Source: Pseudomonadota bacterium (GTDB lineage Bacteria > Desulfobacterota > Desulfobulbia > Desulfobulbales > Desulfocapsaceae). From it: a stretch of 64,000 nt of DNA. This document shows positions 26,856 to 35,438 of the stretch, piece by piece. The DNA is taken from NCBI GenBank assembly GCA_023412495.1, contig JAEYNP010000017.1, positions 62,001 through 126,000 of the forward strand, given 5' to 3'. The stretch's first letter is position 1. Every line of letters starts with the position of its first letter. The notes beneath the pieces were generated by a model, which saw only the letters and a list, made by a program, of their open reading frames with translations, made no database searches and was not told the DNA's origin. The translations under genes and the position numbers were made by a program.

Positions 26856-26872
26856 AGGACATTATTTGTCCT
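26856..26872. promoter_or_regulatory. Palindromic candidate operator for the WYL regulator
   Basis: AGGACA-TTATT-TGTCCT is a perfect 6-bp inverted repeat with a 5-bp spacer. It sits 23 bp upstream of the WYL gene start, in the 124-bp region shared with the divergent gene. An AT-rich GATTATATAGA box follows at about 26880. The position suits autoregulation and control of the divergent gene. The link to the WYL protein is inference. Confidence 0.5.
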
Positions 26873-26957
26873 ACCACCCGGATTATATAGAGACAAATAG
26901 TAACGGCATGGTCTATGCCGAGCTACCCGAAAATTTCTGGAAACCAGGAGGAAAGCC

Positions 26958-27443
26958 ATGAGATTTCATGCTATCAGAAACCCTTTAAAAAGGCGTCAAT
27001 GGGAAGAATTCATTGAAACTGCCCATTCTAAATTGCGTGAGCAGGATCTTGACCTCAAGTTCAGGACAGTAAAGTCGGATGGTTCTTATGCTAAAGCATC
27101 GACCGTGCTGCCGGCTGTGCATTTTATGTTCGCCCAGGATTTTGCCAAGAAATGGGTGGAACTGGAACTCAAGCCCAGGATAATCGATGGCGAGAGGAAA
27201 CCCCAGAAAGAACTCTATGCATTTTTGCAGGAAAACCTGAAAGATAGAATTCTCTCGGTTCCTCATCGTCTGACTTGGAATGATGAAGATAAAACGTCTT
27301 CGTCGAAGGAAACGGTTGCTGACGACCTGAGAATCAAAGTCTATTTGAACGATATCGATGAAAGTCAGTGGATCGAGGCGATGATACGTCTGGCCAAACA
27401 GTTCTTGCCGTTTCTGAATCGATTTGAGGCGAAATTCCAATAA
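26958..27443 (+). CDS. Hypothetical protein divergent from the WYL regulator
   Basis: 161-residue soluble protein, rich in Lys, Glu and Leu. I do not recognise it with confidence. The C-terminal helical part (ESQWIEAMIRLAKQFLPFLN) vaguely recalls DUF4268-type domains found near restriction and nuclease genes, but this is weak. A good AGGAGG stands just before the ATG. It is divergent from the regulator across a palindrome, which suggests it is the regulator's target, and is followed by a decayed toxin-antitoxin pair. Confidence 0.6.
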   Translation: MRFHAIRNPLKRRQWEEFIETAHSKLREQDLDLKFRTVKSDGSYAKASTVLPAVHFMFAQDFAKKWVELELKPRIIDGERKPQKELYAFLQENLKDRILSVPHRLTWNDEDKTSSSKETVADDLRIKVYLNDIDESQWIEAMIRLAKQFLPFLNRFEAKFQ

Positions 27444-27478
27444 TGGTGGAAGCCTACCTTCGACCTTTAGAATTATCT

Positions 27479-27752
27479 GTTTACCATCGAACTTCAAGCC
27501 GCGGGGCCGGCTTAAATGGCATACCAAGGCGTTGAAACAACTGCGCAGGATCGACCGGCAGGACAACGCCGCGATCCGTTCCGCCGTCAATGACTTGGCT
27601 GGCCCGATTGCCAGGGAGTGAAGACCCTGACCAATCACTAGTACGGTTACCGGCTTCGGGTCGGTCGTTACCGTGTGCTGTTCGACTATGACGGTGAGGT
27701 GCGCATTGTCGAAATCCAGGAGGTAAAGAAACGCGATGAACGTAGATACTGA
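27479..27752 (+). pseudogene. RelE-type toxin gene, broken
   Basis: Two frames together spell a RelE-family toxin. The first frame gives LKWHTKALKQLRRIDRQDN then AAIRSAVNDLAG; near 27600 the sense moves to another frame giving WPDCQGVKTLTNH, then an in-frame TAG, then YGYRLRVGRYRVLFDYDGEV and RIVEIQEVKKRDERRY. The basic C-terminal block is typical of RelE ribonucleases that cleave mRNA on ribosomes. At least one frameshift plus an amber codon disable it, and the 5' end is also unclear. It overlaps the start of the antitoxin gene at 27736, the usual toxin-first order of this family. Confidence 0.8.
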
Positions 27753-28066
27753 TATCCAAATCATCCACGACCGTAACGGTGCTCCCGCCTTCGTGGTGCT
27801 ACCTTATGCCAACTGGTTGGCCAGTCGCGACCGCGAGGAAAATCTTGTCCCCAACGAAGTCGTCTATCTCACCTTCGATCACGACTGGTCGCCGATGCGC
27901 GCATGGCGTGAACACCTCGGTCTCACCCAGACTGAGGTTGCGGCAAGGGCAAACATGACCCAGGGAGCTTACGCACAGATGGAGAACAGCGCCAAACCGC
28001 GCCGCGTCAGCCTGAAAAAAGATAGCCAAGGCCATGGGGCTGACTGTCGAACAACTCGATTTTTAA
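27736..28066 (+). pseudogene. HTH-type antitoxin gene with a 1-nt frameshift
   Basis: Partner of the RelE-like gene, overlapping its end. It reads MNVDTDIQIIHDRNGAPAFV, then an XRE-type helix-turn-helix (WREHLGLTQTEVAARANMTQ). At an A-tract near 28015-28021 one extra base shifts the frame; restoring it gives SLKKIAKAMGLTVEQLDF and a stop at 28064-28066, the normal end of such antitoxins. As written, the frame continues to 28128 with unrelated residues. The helix-turn-helix itself is intact, so a shortened DNA-binding protein might still be made. Confidence 0.78.
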
Positions 28067-28128
28067 GTTGCGGCCAATATCTCCCGTCCATCGACTTTGC
28101 CCAATACTGCTTTCTTGCCGAGCATTGA

Positions 28129-28580
28129 GGCATTGAGGTTGGCGGGTATCTTTTCGGGAGAGCGAGCTTATAACAAACGTAAACCTGCTGTTCATCGCCG
28201 ACTTGCATAACCGAGTCGGCAACCTGCCTTCAGCTCGGATTTCTTAAAAGGGCATCAGGAAGAAGGGCATGCTGTGGCCAGCGCTTCTGTAGCTAACCTT
28301 GCCAGGATACATGTTAAAAATTGGCAGCAGCCTTTTTCCATACATGATACTCCTAGGGAACCCTCGAGTTGAAAAAAAGACGGGGATCCTGCACGCTCTG
28401 GGTGTTCTCCTTGATCTCGTCCAATCGTCCTGCCGAAAGCTTGCCTCGCACGATGCAGGTGTATTCATCAACATCATGACACAATTGGAAATGAAGTGCA
28501 TAAACTAAATTAATAGGTTAGGTTTCGCTAAGTTCATAGATCCGGATCTCGACTTATGTAATTTCCGAGCACGGAGTTGA
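28129..28580. other. Intergenic gap with a possible minus-strand gene remnant
   Basis: About 450 bp without an intact gene. On the minus strand, from about 28520 to a stop at 28353-28355, a short open stretch reads DEYTCIVRGKLSAGRLDEIK followed by ENTQSVQDPRLFFNSRVP. It looks protein-like but has no start codon, and I do not recognise it. It may be a fragment of a lost gene. Nothing else was seen. Confidence 0.3.
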
Positions 28581-29852
28581 ATGACGAATCAGCCCGAACC
28601 GCAACTCGCCTTGCCGCCCCAGTCCGACGGATACAGACACCGCTTTCACGCGATGGTCAAGCCGATCGGCTCACTGTGCAACCTGGATTGCACCTACTGC
28701 TACTACCTCCACAAAGGGGATCTGCTTCGCCAGCCGGCCGCACCGCGGATGTCCGATGAGATCCTGGAACAGCACATTCGGCAGTATATAGAGGCTCAGA
28801 CCGGCGACGAGGTGGTGTTTTCCTGGCAGGGCGGAGAGCCTACCCTGCTCGGTCTCGATTTTTTTCATAAGGTCGTCGAACTGCAGGCTCAATATAAAAA
28901 ACCTTCCCAGAGCATCGAGAACGACCTGCAGACCAATGGCACCCTGATTGATGCCGGGTGGGCCGCTTTTCTGAAAAAATACAATTTTCTCGTCGGCCTT
29001 AGTTGTGACGGCCCGGCCCGCCTGCATGACCGATATCGGGTGAGCAAGGGGGGCGAACCGACTCATGCCAGGGTGATGGCCGCAGCCAGGCTCCTCAACA
29101 GATATGACGTGCCGTTCAACGCCCTCTGCGTTGTCAATCGAGAGAACGCCGGATATCCCCTCGATGTATACCGCTTCCTGACGCGCGAACTTCGAGTATG
29201 GCGGGTGCAGTTCATATCCTGCGTCGAGCCGCGAGTCTTTCGCAATACCGCCCCGCAGCACTGGGATGCAGCCGGTCTGCCGATCGTCGGCACGCCGCAG
29301 GCAGGACCGGATGCCGAGGATTCGGTCGTCACCCCCTGGTCGGTCGCCCCCGACGATTGGGGCCGTTTTCTCTGCAAGGTCTGGGACGACTGGTATAACC
29401 GCGATTACGGCAAGGTCCATGTCGATCTTTTTGAGACCGCCATCGCCCAATCGTTGGGCTGGCCTTCGCAACGCTGTACCACCGCCGAATTCTGCGGCAA
29501 GGGCCTGGCGGTCGAGCACAACGGCGAGGTCTTTGCCTGCGACCACTACGTCTATCCCGAGTTTCGACTCGGCAATATCCTTGAAATCCATTGGAGCCGA
29601 CTGTCTTACTCCGAGGGACAGAAACGTTTTGCTTTCGCCAAACGCAACACATTGCCGCAGTACTGCCGGCAATGCACCTATCTGCGGTTCTGCTGGGGCG
29701 AGTGCCCGAAAAACCGGCTGGTGCGCACGCCGGAAGGCGAGGTCGGCCTGAACTACCTGTGCCCAGGCCTGAAGCGGTTCTACGGACATATCCAGAGGGA
29801 TATGCCGGAGATCCTGCGGAGGGTGAAAAAGGCTCATCGGTCCAAAACGTAG
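28581..29852 (+). CDS. Anaerobic sulfatase-maturating radical SAM enzyme
   Basis: Converts the active-site Cys or Ser of sulfatases to formylglycine without oxygen. 423 residues. The radical SAM motif CNLDCTYCYYLHKGDL sits near residue 33, followed by FSWQGGEPTLLGLDFF and LQTNGTLID. The C-terminal SPASM part shows FCGKGLAVEHNGEVFACDHY, YPEFRLGN and CRQCTYLRFCWGECPKNR with the cysteines for two auxiliary clusters. All fits anSME closely. It is 99 bp upstream of a sulfatase with a CTAGR motif, its likely substrate, on the same strand. Confidence 0.95.
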   Translation: MTNQPEPQLALPPQSDGYRHRFHAMVKPIGSLCNLDCTYCYYLHKGDLLRQPAAPRMSDEILEQHIRQYIEAQTGDEVVFSWQGGEPTLLGLDFFHKVVELQAQYKKPSQSIENDLQTNGTLIDAGWAAFLKKYNFLVGLSCDGPARLHDRYRVSKGGEPTHARVMAAARLLNRYDVPFNALCVVNRENAGYPLDVYRFLTRELRVWRVQFISCVEPRVFRNTAPQHWDAAGLPIVGTPQAGPDAEDSVVTPWSVAPDDWGRFLCKVWDDWYNRDYGKVHVDLFETAIAQSLGWPSQRCTTAEFCGKGLAVEHNGEVFACDHYVYPEFRLGNILEIHWSRLSYSEGQKRFAFAKRNTLPQYCRQCTYLRFCWGECPKNRLVRTPEGEVGLNYLCPGLKRFYGHIQRDMPEILRRVKKAHRSKT

Positions 29853-29951
29853 AATAAAAGGGGGGCGAAAACAGATATAGCCTCACGGCACGCGCAAAAG
29901 GACATGATATAGGTATGATTTACAAATCCACATCAGACCAGGGAGGACGCT

Positions 29952-31580
29952 ATGACAAATACCGAGAACCCCTCAAGATGGGACCTGCTCAAAGGTTTGC
30001 GCAAACCGAAAAGCCTGCTGACCGGATTGTGTGTTGCAGGCGGCATAACCCTTGCGGCCGCTGCTCTGCCGTCATGGGCGGAGGCCGCCGCGCCTGCTGT
30101 TGAAAAAAAACCGAACATCCTGGTCATCTGGGGGGATGACATCGGCACCTGGAACATCAGCTACAATAACCGCGGCATGATGGGATACCAGACACCCAAT
30201 ATCGATCGCATCGCCAAAGAGGGAGTAGCCTTCACCGATTACTACGCCCAGCAGAGCTGTACGGCGGGACGGGCGGCCTTTATCAGCGGCTCGGTGCCCG
30301 TTCGCTCCGGCATGACCAAGGTTGGCCTGCCCGGAGCGAAAGAGGGCTGGCAGAAGACCGACGTGACCATGGCAACCGTCCTCAAAGGCCAGGGATATGC
30401 TACCGGCCAATTCGGCAAGAACCATCTGGGTGATCGCGACGAACATCTGCCGACCATGCATGGCTTCGATGAGTTTTTCGGCAACCTCTACCACCTCAAT
30501 GCCGAAGAAGAGCCTGAGAATATGGATTACCCGAAAAATCCCGAGTTTCTCAAGAAGTTCGGGCCACGCGGCGTGCTGCACACCTGGGCGGATGGCAAGG
30601 GCGGACAAAAAATTGAGGACACCGGCCCTCTGACCAAGAAACGCATGGAAACCATAGACGATGAGACTGTGGTCGCCGCCAAGGGTTTCATCCAGAGTCA
30701 GGCCAAGGACGGCAAGCCGTTTTTCGTCTGGTGGAATGGCACCCGCATGCATCTCCGCACTCATGTCAAACCCGAGCATCGCGGTATCTCCGGTCAGGAC
30801 GAATACAGTGACGGCATGGTCGAACATGACATGCATGTCGGGGAGTTGCTCAAGGTTATCGATGACCTTGGCCTGGCGGGCGATACCATCGTCATGTATT
30901 CCACCGACAACGGACCGCATTACAACACCTGGCCCGACGCCGGCACTACACCTTTCCGCAGCGAGAAGAATTCGAACTGGGAAGGAGCTTACCGGGTGCC
31001 CGCCTTTGTTCGCTGGCCGGGTCATTTCCCGGCAGGCGTGACGCTCAACGGGCTTGTCGCCCATGAGGACTGGCTGCCGACTTTTGCCGCTGTCGCCGGT
31101 GCGCCGGACATCAAGGAAAGACTGCTGGGAGGCACCGAGATCAATGGTCGGACTTACCGGAACTATATTGACGGCTACAATCAGCTGGACTATTTGAGCG
31201 GCAAGGCCAAAGAGTCACCCCGTAACGAGTTCTGGTATGTGAACGACGATGGTCAGGTTGTTGCGGCCCGCTATCAAGACTGGAAGGTTGTCTTTCTGGA
31301 GAACCGCGGCGTGGCATTCGGCGTCTGGCGCGAGCCCTTCACCGAGCTGCGTGTCCCTTTGCTGTTCAATCTGCGTCGTGACCCCTTCGAGAAGTCGCAG
31401 CACAACTCGAACACTTATAACGACTGGTTTCTTGATCGGCCGTTCGTTATTGTGCCTATCCAGGGTCTGGCTGCGAAGTTTCTCATGACCATGAAGGAAT
31501 ATCCGCCGAGCCAGTCGCCAGGTTCCTTCAATCTCGGCAAAATTGAGGAAAAATTGAAGGGCACGATGACCGGAAGATAA
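29952..31580 (+). CDS. Exported arylsulfatase (Cys-type)
   Basis: Cleaves sulfate esters in the periplasm. 542 residues. The N-terminus has a basic region and hydrophobic segment ending in SWAEAAAP, a Sec-type signal peptide. The metal-binding WGDDIG follows at about residue 59, then the sulfatase signature CTAGR in QQSCTAGRAAFISG, whose cysteine becomes formylglycine. FGKNHLGDRDEHLPT and STDNGPHYNTWPD are further sulfatase blocks. The next-door maturase can activate it without oxygen. GGGAGG precedes the ATG. The natural substrate is unknown. Confidence 0.95.
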   Translation: MTNTENPSRWDLLKGLRKPKSLLTGLCVAGGITLAAAALPSWAEAAAPAVEKKPNILVIWGDDIGTWNISYNNRGMMGYQTPNIDRIAKEGVAFTDYYAQQSCTAGRAAFISGSVPVRSGMTKVGLPGAKEGWQKTDVTMATVLKGQGYATGQFGKNHLGDRDEHLPTMHGFDEFFGNLYHLNAEEEPENMDYPKNPEFLKKFGPRGVLHTWADGKGGQKIEDTGPLTKKRMETIDDETVVAAKGFIQSQAKDGKPFFVWWNGTRMHLRTHVKPEHRGISGQDEYSDGMVEHDMHVGELLKVIDDLGLAGDTIVMYSTDNGPHYNTWPDAGTTPFRSEKNSNWEGAYRVPAFVRWPGHFPAGVTLNGLVAHEDWLPTFAAVAGAPDIKERLLGGTEINGRTYRNYIDGYNQLDYLSGKAKESPRNEFWYVNDDGQVVAARYQDWKVVFLENRGVAFGVWREPFTELRVPLLFNLRRDPFEKSQHNSNTYNDWFLDRPFVIVPIQGLAAKFLMTMKEYPPSQSPGSFNLGKIEEKLKGTMTGR

Positions 31581-31731
31581 CACTGGTCTTGGGGCAACAT
31601 GAAGCGGCGTTGCATTTCATCAAGACTCATCAATTTTTGAACTTGGGGTATGCCCGTTCCATAACCATCCAGAACACCAGCGCCGCCGACAAACAGTTGC
31701 CTGTAAGTGTGTAAAATATGGAGGTGCATAG

Positions 31732-32730
31732 ATGATACATAACATGCAACGCATTTTCGGCGGCCTGGCGGCGGTCATATTCATCTTTGCCACAACGATT
31801 GCCGGTGCCCAGGACCCGCTTCCCTCCTGGAAGGACACTCCGAGCAAAAAGGCTATAGTGGCATTCATCAGAAAGGTGACCGAGGAAGGATCGCCCGATT
31901 ACGTCGCACCGGCCGAACGTATCGCAACATTCGATAACGACGGCACCCTCTGGGCTGAACAGCCAATGTATATTCAAGCATTTTTTATCTTCGACCGGAT
32001 CAAGTCTCTGGCGCCGGAGCATCCGGAATGGCAGGAGCAGGAACCGTATGCCTCGGTCCTGAAAGATGATCTGAAAGCGGCACTGGCCGGCGGCGAACAC
32101 GCCCTCCTGGAGATGGCCATGGCCACCCATGCCGGCATGAGCACCGAGGAATTTGCCCGGATCGTCATGGACTGGCTGGCCCAGGCAAAACATCCGAAGA
32201 CCGGACGGGCTTTCACCGAGATGGTCTATCAACCGATGATCGAACTCCTCGCTTACCTGCGGGCGAACGGTTTCAAAACTTTCATCGTCTCGGGCGGCGG
32301 TATCGAGTTCATGCGCCCCTGGGCGGAAGAGATCTACGGCATCCCGCCCGAACAGATTATCGGCAGCAGCATCAAAACAAAATTTGAGGTACAGGACGGC
32401 AAACCCGTACTCATACGCCTGCCGGAGCTGAATTTCGTTGACGACAAGGCCGGCAAGCCGGTCGGCATCAACCAGCATATCGGCCGGCGGCCGATCGCCG
32501 CCTTCGGCAACTCCGATGGCGATCTGCAGATGCTTCAATGGACTGCGGCCGGCGAAGGGCCGCGCTTTTGCCTCTTCGTCCATCACACCGACGGCGAACG
32601 GGAATGGGCCTACGACCGGACATCCTCCATCGGTCGGCTCGACAAGGGCCTTGATGAGGCCAAGGCCCTTGGCTGGACCGTAGTCAGCATGAAAGACGAC
32701 TGGAAGCGGATCTTCCCCTTTGAGCAGTAA
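31732..32730 (+). CDS. Exported HAD-superfamily phosphatase
   Basis: 332-residue phosphatase with a signal peptide (FGGLAAVIFIFATTIAGAQ). HAD motifs: nucleophile Asp in ATFDNDGTLW (motif I), FIVSGGGIEF (motif II), and AFGNSDGDLQM (motif IV). It belongs to the phosphoserine-phosphatase-like group seen in the envelope. GGAGGTG stands before ATG 31732. It follows the sulfatase by 151 bp and precedes a FadL-type porin, suggesting an organic sulfate or phosphate ester uptake function, which is inference. Confidence 0.88.
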   Translation: MIHNMQRIFGGLAAVIFIFATTIAGAQDPLPSWKDTPSKKAIVAFIRKVTEEGSPDYVAPAERIATFDNDGTLWAEQPMYIQAFFIFDRIKSLAPEHPEWQEQEPYASVLKDDLKAALAGGEHALLEMAMATHAGMSTEEFARIVMDWLAQAKHPKTGRAFTEMVYQPMIELLAYLRANGFKTFIVSGGGIEFMRPWAEEIYGIPPEQIIGSSIKTKFEVQDGKPVLIRLPELNFVDDKAGKPVGINQHIGRRPIAAFGNSDGDLQMLQWTAAGEGPRFCLFVHHTDGEREWAYDRTSSIGRLDKGLDEAKALGWTVVSMKDDWKRIFPFEQ

Positions 32731-32797
32731 CAGGTTTTGCGTATGAACCGGCATGGCCGATGACGCTGACAACAACTTGAAACATAGGGAGATTTCC

Positions 32798-34069
32798 ATG
32801 AAGTTCGGAGCTGCCATCTGCTTTTCGATATCTGTATCTCTGGTGTTTTTGGGAACCAAGGCTTTCGCAGGGGGCATCATGCTCTATGAAACCGGAACGC
32901 CCGAGGTCGGACTGGCGGCTGCGGGTTGGGCGGCCAGGGCCCAGGATGCCTCGACGGTATTGACCAACCCGGCCGGCATGACCCGCCTGGCCGGCGATGA
33001 ACTGCTGGTCGGGACTCAACTGTTGTATGCCGATATCGGTTTTGAAACCGGCTTCGCCACCTTTGGCGGTGACGATGGCGGCAATCCCGTCGGTTTTTTT
33101 CCGGGGTTGAGCACCTATTACAGCCACAGTGTTTCCGATCGCCTGAAAATGGGTGCCGCTCTCTACGGCAATTTCGGTCTGGCTCTCGATTACAACGACG
33201 GCTGGGCAGGCCGCTACCATTTTCAAGAGGGAACGCTCCTCGGCATAACCCTGGCGCCGACTGTGGCCTACAAGGCGACCGAAGCCTTATCCGTGGGCGG
33301 GGCGGTCAACATGATGTTCGGTATCTTCTCCAATACCGTTGCCGTGAACAATATCGACCCGGGGCTGGCCGACGGGGAACTGGAACTCAGCGACAATCAA
33401 TGGGGTTTCGGGGCGAACCTGGGCCTGATGTATGAAGTAGGCGATGCAACCCGCCTCGGTATCCAATATACCAGCGAAATTGAGCTGGACTTTGCCGATA
33501 CGGTGGAATTTTCAGGCCTGGGGCCAGGCCTGACCGCCGCCCTGATCGCTACGGGACGGTTAGATACCAGAATAGCTCTGGATATTACCGTGCCACAGAC
33601 CGTCATGGTCAGCCTGTTCCATCAAACAACACCCTCGCTGGCCGTGCTGGCGAATGTCGGATGGCAGGACTGGTCCGAGTACGGCCGGGTCGGGGTCGAG
33701 GTCAGTTCCCAATCGGATAGGAGTCTGACCCTGGAGCGGGACTATGATGATTCCTATCACGCCGCCATTGGGCTGCAGTACGACCTGCGAGGGCCATGGC
33801 TGATGTCGTGCGGAGTTGCCTTCGACAGCGGTATCGTCGATGACGACACTCGGACTGCGGACTTGCCCAACGGCGATTCATGGCGCTTCTCTCTTGGTGG
33901 CCGCTACAGTGTCTCGGAGAGCATGGATATCGGGCTTGGTTATACCCTGCTCTTGATGGGTGATCTTGACATGAATCTTGACGGCGGACCGTTGTCCGGC
34001 GATACATCCGGTAGTTTTGAAGACACCAGTATGCATTTTTTTGCAGTGAGTTTTCGCAAGGCATTCTGA
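32798..34069 (+). CDS. FadL/OmpP1-family outer membrane transport protein
   Basis: 423-residue outer membrane beta-barrel. A signal peptide (MKFGAAICFSISVSLVFLG, cleaved after AFA) is followed by GGIMLYETGTPEVGLAAAG and DASTVLTNPAGMTRL, the hatch-type N-terminal pattern of the FadL family that carries hydrophobic molecules. The protein ends in MHFFAVSFRKAF, with a terminal aromatic as barrel proteins have. The frame is open from 32753, but the ATG at 32798 begins the signal peptide and has a GGGAG ahead. It closes the sulfatase cluster and could admit its substrate. Confidence 0.92.
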   Translation: MKFGAAICFSISVSLVFLGTKAFAGGIMLYETGTPEVGLAAAGWAARAQDASTVLTNPAGMTRLAGDELLVGTQLLYADIGFETGFATFGGDDGGNPVGFFPGLSTYYSHSVSDRLKMGAALYGNFGLALDYNDGWAGRYHFQEGTLLGITLAPTVAYKATEALSVGGAVNMMFGIFSNTVAVNNIDPGLADGELELSDNQWGFGANLGLMYEVGDATRLGIQYTSEIELDFADTVEFSGLGPGLTAALIATGRLDTRIALDITVPQTVMVSLFHQTTPSLAVLANVGWQDWSEYGRVGVEVSSQSDRSLTLERDYDDSYHAAIGLQYDLRGPWLMSCGVAFDSGIVDDDTRTADLPNGDSWRFSLGGRYSVSESMDIGLGYTLLLMGDLDMNLDGGPLSGDTSGSFEDTSMHFFAVSFRKAF

Positions 34070-34183
34070 GATGGTCCAACAGGCTGGTTTTGTCCAAGAT
34101 TGAAGTGCGACATTAATAACTTAAACTTGCCAAGCCGAACCTAAATCAATTACATCATTTGCTTCAAATTGACCTTGCTACTG

Positions 34184-34195
34184 TATATACGTAAT
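34184..34195. repeat. Left 12-bp inverted repeat of the recombinase element
   Basis: TATATACGTAAT here is the exact reverse complement of ATTACGTATATA at 36616-36627. The two copies bracket the recombinase pair and its downstream hairpin, so they are candidate element ends. Part of the repeat is self-palindromic (TACGTA), which weakens the case. Confidence 0.4.
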
Positions 34196-34265
34196 TAAAT
34201 TTTGACCTGAGGTTATGGTATAATAGGTCATCAACATCCTGTTTTTTCACAAGAAAAAGGAGGAT

Positions 34266-35438
34266 ATGATGACCATTTCGCAAAGTATATACCCCAGTTA
34301 CTACCCCACAGATTGGATTCAGTCCGTCCAATCCTCAAATCTATCGTTCTTGTTCCCACTGGATGACCACGCAAATCCAGACGCGGAATCAATCCGGACG
34401 TTGTTTGCCCCTTCTGCAGGCGCTTTCTATGTGTATCAGCCGAGCAAACGGCGCCGTGCACTCAACAAAGCAATAGATAGGCTCGAGGCCAGCTCTCTAC
34501 CGGGATTTGAATACGTTATCTCCTACCTCCATGACAAATATCGTCGCCATCACTCAGTCACTTCCCTCAGCCAAACAGGACAAACTCTCCACGCTTTTCT
34601 GTCTTTTTTCAAAGACCAGAGGAGAAGCGACATAAAGGATATCCAGCGGCGGGACATAGCTGCTTATGTAGAGCATGAGCAAGATAAGAGACTGAAGGTG
34701 AACTCCGTGAGGAATCATCTCCACACGGTGTACGCTTATCTCCGATACCTGGTAGAAAATGATGTGTTGCCCGCTGATATTCTGCAGAAGAAAATTCGCA
34801 TCAAGCTACCCGAGGTGCTGCCAAAGGCGATCCCTGCTGAAGATTTGAAACAAATCCTAAGTGTTGTAACAGGGGTGAGAGACCGTGCCCTGATTCTTCT
34901 TCTCCTCCATACCGGCATGCGAATTGGAGAACTGCTGAGGGTGAGGATGGCAGACATCGTCCTATCAGAACGGAAAATTCTTCTGTATCTGGGCGAAAAG
35001 AATTTACACGGCAGAACAGTCTTCTACAGCACGACTGCTGAACTGGCATTGAATAAGTGGTTGACGACAAGGGTTAAAACCAGCGAGTACCTCTTTCATG
35101 GTTATGCCGGCAAGCCCCTCTGCTATGTGGCGGCTTGGGCGATTATGAAGGATGCCTTGCAGAAAGCCGGGCTTAAAAGGAAAGGCTATAGCCTGCATTC
35201 GCTTCGCCACACGTTCGCCACAAATATGCTCAACGCCGGGTTGCGACTTGAAGTGCTGCAGCAACTCCTGGGACATCTCACCATCGATATAACCCTTCGG
35301 TATGCAAGAATAGCAGACGTAACCAGGGAAGATGCCTATTTCAGAGCAATGGCGATTATCGAAAAGGGGACCAGTGATGCACCTAACAGAGTCAATCCTG
35401 AACTACAGGCGGTTTTTGAAGAGAAAAAACTTCTCTAA
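34266..35438 (+). CDS. Tyrosine recombinase / integrase
   Basis: 390-residue site-specific recombinase. N-terminal core-binding SAM-like domain about residues 90-180, then the catalytic domain with the full set: Arg219 (TGMRIGELL), a likely Lys near 244 (GEKNLHGR), His311 and Arg314 (LHSLRHTFA), His337 (LLGH) and Tyr346 (LRYARI). The enzyme appears intact. AAGGAGG precedes the start, which can be ATG 34266 or the next codon. It overlaps a second recombinase gene by 62 bp, and both lie between short inverted repeats, so they make up a small mobile element or its remains. Confidence 0.92.
   Translation: MMTISQSIYPSYYPTDWIQSVQSSNLSFLFPLDDHANPDAESIRTLFAPSAGAFYVYQPSKRRRALNKAIDRLEASSLPGFEYVISYLHDKYRRHHSVTSLSQTGQTLHAFLSFFKDQRRSDIKDIQRRDIAAYVEHEQDKRLKVNSVRNHLHTVYAYLRYLVENDVLPADILQKKIRIKLPEVLPKAIPAEDLKQILSVVTGVRDRALILLLLHTGMRIGELLRVRMADIVLSERKILLYLGEKNLHGRTVFYSTTAELALNKWLTTRVKTSEYLFHGYAGKPLCYVAAWAIMKDALQKAGLKRKGYSLHSLRHTFATNMLNAGLRLEVLQQLLGHLTIDITLRYARIADVTREDAYFRAMAIIEKGTSDAPNRVNPELQAVFEEKKLL

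Noticed and set aside
25862..28580. A complete BREX or CBASS defence system controlled by the WYL regulator
   Set aside because: No methyltransferase, cyclase, nuclease or ATPase defence genes are present in the patch.
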